In this document: positions 24,336 to 64,000 of the stretch, one piece after another
Numbering within the stretch: the first letter of the stretch is position 1
How the letters are laid out: the number at the start of each line of letters is the position of its first letter
Assembly: GCF_016097555.1 (NCBI RefSeq)
Contig: NC_054706.1
Span: 80,871,732 to 80,935,731, forward strand
From: Gigantopelta aegis
Taxonomy: Eukaryota; Mollusca; Gastropoda; Neomphalida; Peltospiridae
Direction of reading: 5' to 3'
DNA: 64,000 bases
Program-made: the position numbers and the translations under genes
Notes under the pieces: model-generated
Seen by the model: only the letters and a program-made list of their open reading frames with translations
Told to the model about the DNA's origin: nothing
Databases searched by the model: none

Positions 24336-24357
24336 AATATTTAATAACTAATTTATT
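24286..24357 (-). terminator. Candidate IRE1 polyadenylation signals
   Basis: Two minus-strand AATAAA hexamers (plus-strand TTTATT at 24286-24291 and 24352-24357) lie 410-480 bp past the IRE1 stop codon. In such AT-rich DNA these can occur by chance, so this is only a candidate. Confidence 0.3.
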
Positions 24358-24571
24358 ATCCTACATTTAACCTGTCAAAATATTTTGTTACATCATGATT
24401 GCAAATTTTTGTAACTTTACATGCATCCTACATAATTTCATTCTTACTTTAACTTTTGCTATAAAATTTACAAACCTTTAACATTCATCCATCTTTCAGA
24501 AATCAAAACTGCAACCTAACCAAGCCCTGCAGAACCTGTGAGTTTAAAACCCACAGGTTAAAACCTGCAAC

Positions 24572-24712
24572 ACTACTGGTTGTATGACACCATGTAAAAC
24601 ATACAACACTACTGGTTGTATGACACCATGTAAAACATACAACACTACTGGTTGTATGACACCATGTAAAACATACAACACTACTGGTTGTATGACACCA
24701 TGTAAACGAGAT
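24572..24712. repeat. 36-bp tandem repeat in the IRE1 3' untranslated region, ~4 copies
   Basis: Unit ACACCATGTAAAACATACAA plus CACTACTGGTTGTATG. Each unit contains CATACAAC / GTTGTATG and could form a small hairpin in the transcript. It lies 56 bp past the stop codon. Confidence 0.9.
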
Positions 24713-24767
24713 TTATCACAAAACATTGCACTGTGGAAGAAGAGTGTAGAGAACTGTGAGTGCCGGT

Positions 24768-63967
<39,200 letters not shown>

Positions 63968-64000
63968 CTGTAAACACAATACATAACACTATTCATTACA

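Overview
The window looks like nuclear DNA of a lophotrochozoan invertebrate, most likely a mollusc. It is AT-rich, has spliced genes with GT-AG introns, tRNA-derived SINEs with polymerase III boxes A and B, Tc1/mariner and TTAA-type DNA elements, a non-LTR retrotransposon remnant and interstitial TTAGGG repeats. No bacterial-style operon is present. The taxon is inferred from the repeat families, not proven.

One cellular gene is recognised with confidence: the cytosolic half of IRE1 (ERN1), the unfolded-protein-response kinase/endoribonuclease, on the minus strand from 63967 to 24768. Ten coding exons (A to J) join in frame across nine introns to give about 450 residues: linker, complete protein kinase domain, complete KEN ribonuclease domain and a stop codon. 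Kinase signatures (glycine loop, VAVK lysine, [11 protein letters not shown], three activation-loop serines) and the RNase residues equivalent to human Tyr892, Arg905, Asn906 and His910 are all present. The luminal sensor and membrane segment must lie beyond the right edge.

About 1.35 kb of coding sequence is spread over 39 kb because the introns are filled with minisatellites. The most striking observation is that in seven of nine introns (eight splice junctions) the repeat unit contains the neighbouring exon-intron boundary, so 12-46 exonic bases plus the splice site are multiplied many times. The intron 8 array holds seven copies of the first 39 bases of the exon that carries RNase catalytic residues.

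Layout: 1-1090 retrotransposon remnant and SINE; 1091-2566 64-bp array; 2.6-5.3 kb mostly unassigned with a foldback hairpin; 5.3-7.8 kb SINE and 69-bp array split by a hairpin element with telomere-like repeats; 7.9-9.15 kb Tc1-like element; 9.2-12.2 kb short arrays and a SINE; 12.3-14.6 kb long inverted-repeat element with a PIN/FEN-like ORF remnant; 14.6-18.2 kb hairpins; 18.2-23.2 kb several arrays; 24.2-64 kb the IRE1 gene with its introns. The 13.5 kb intron 7 (33-46.5 kb) contains a triplicated 362-bp repeat with X-box-like palindromes, Tc1 and piggyBac-like relics, a repeat with perfect inverted nuclear-receptor half sites, and a ~4 kb long-inverted-repeat element inserted in a 38-bp array.

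Many mobile elements sit inside minisatellites. Most long ORFs in the window are read-through of tandem units and are not genes.
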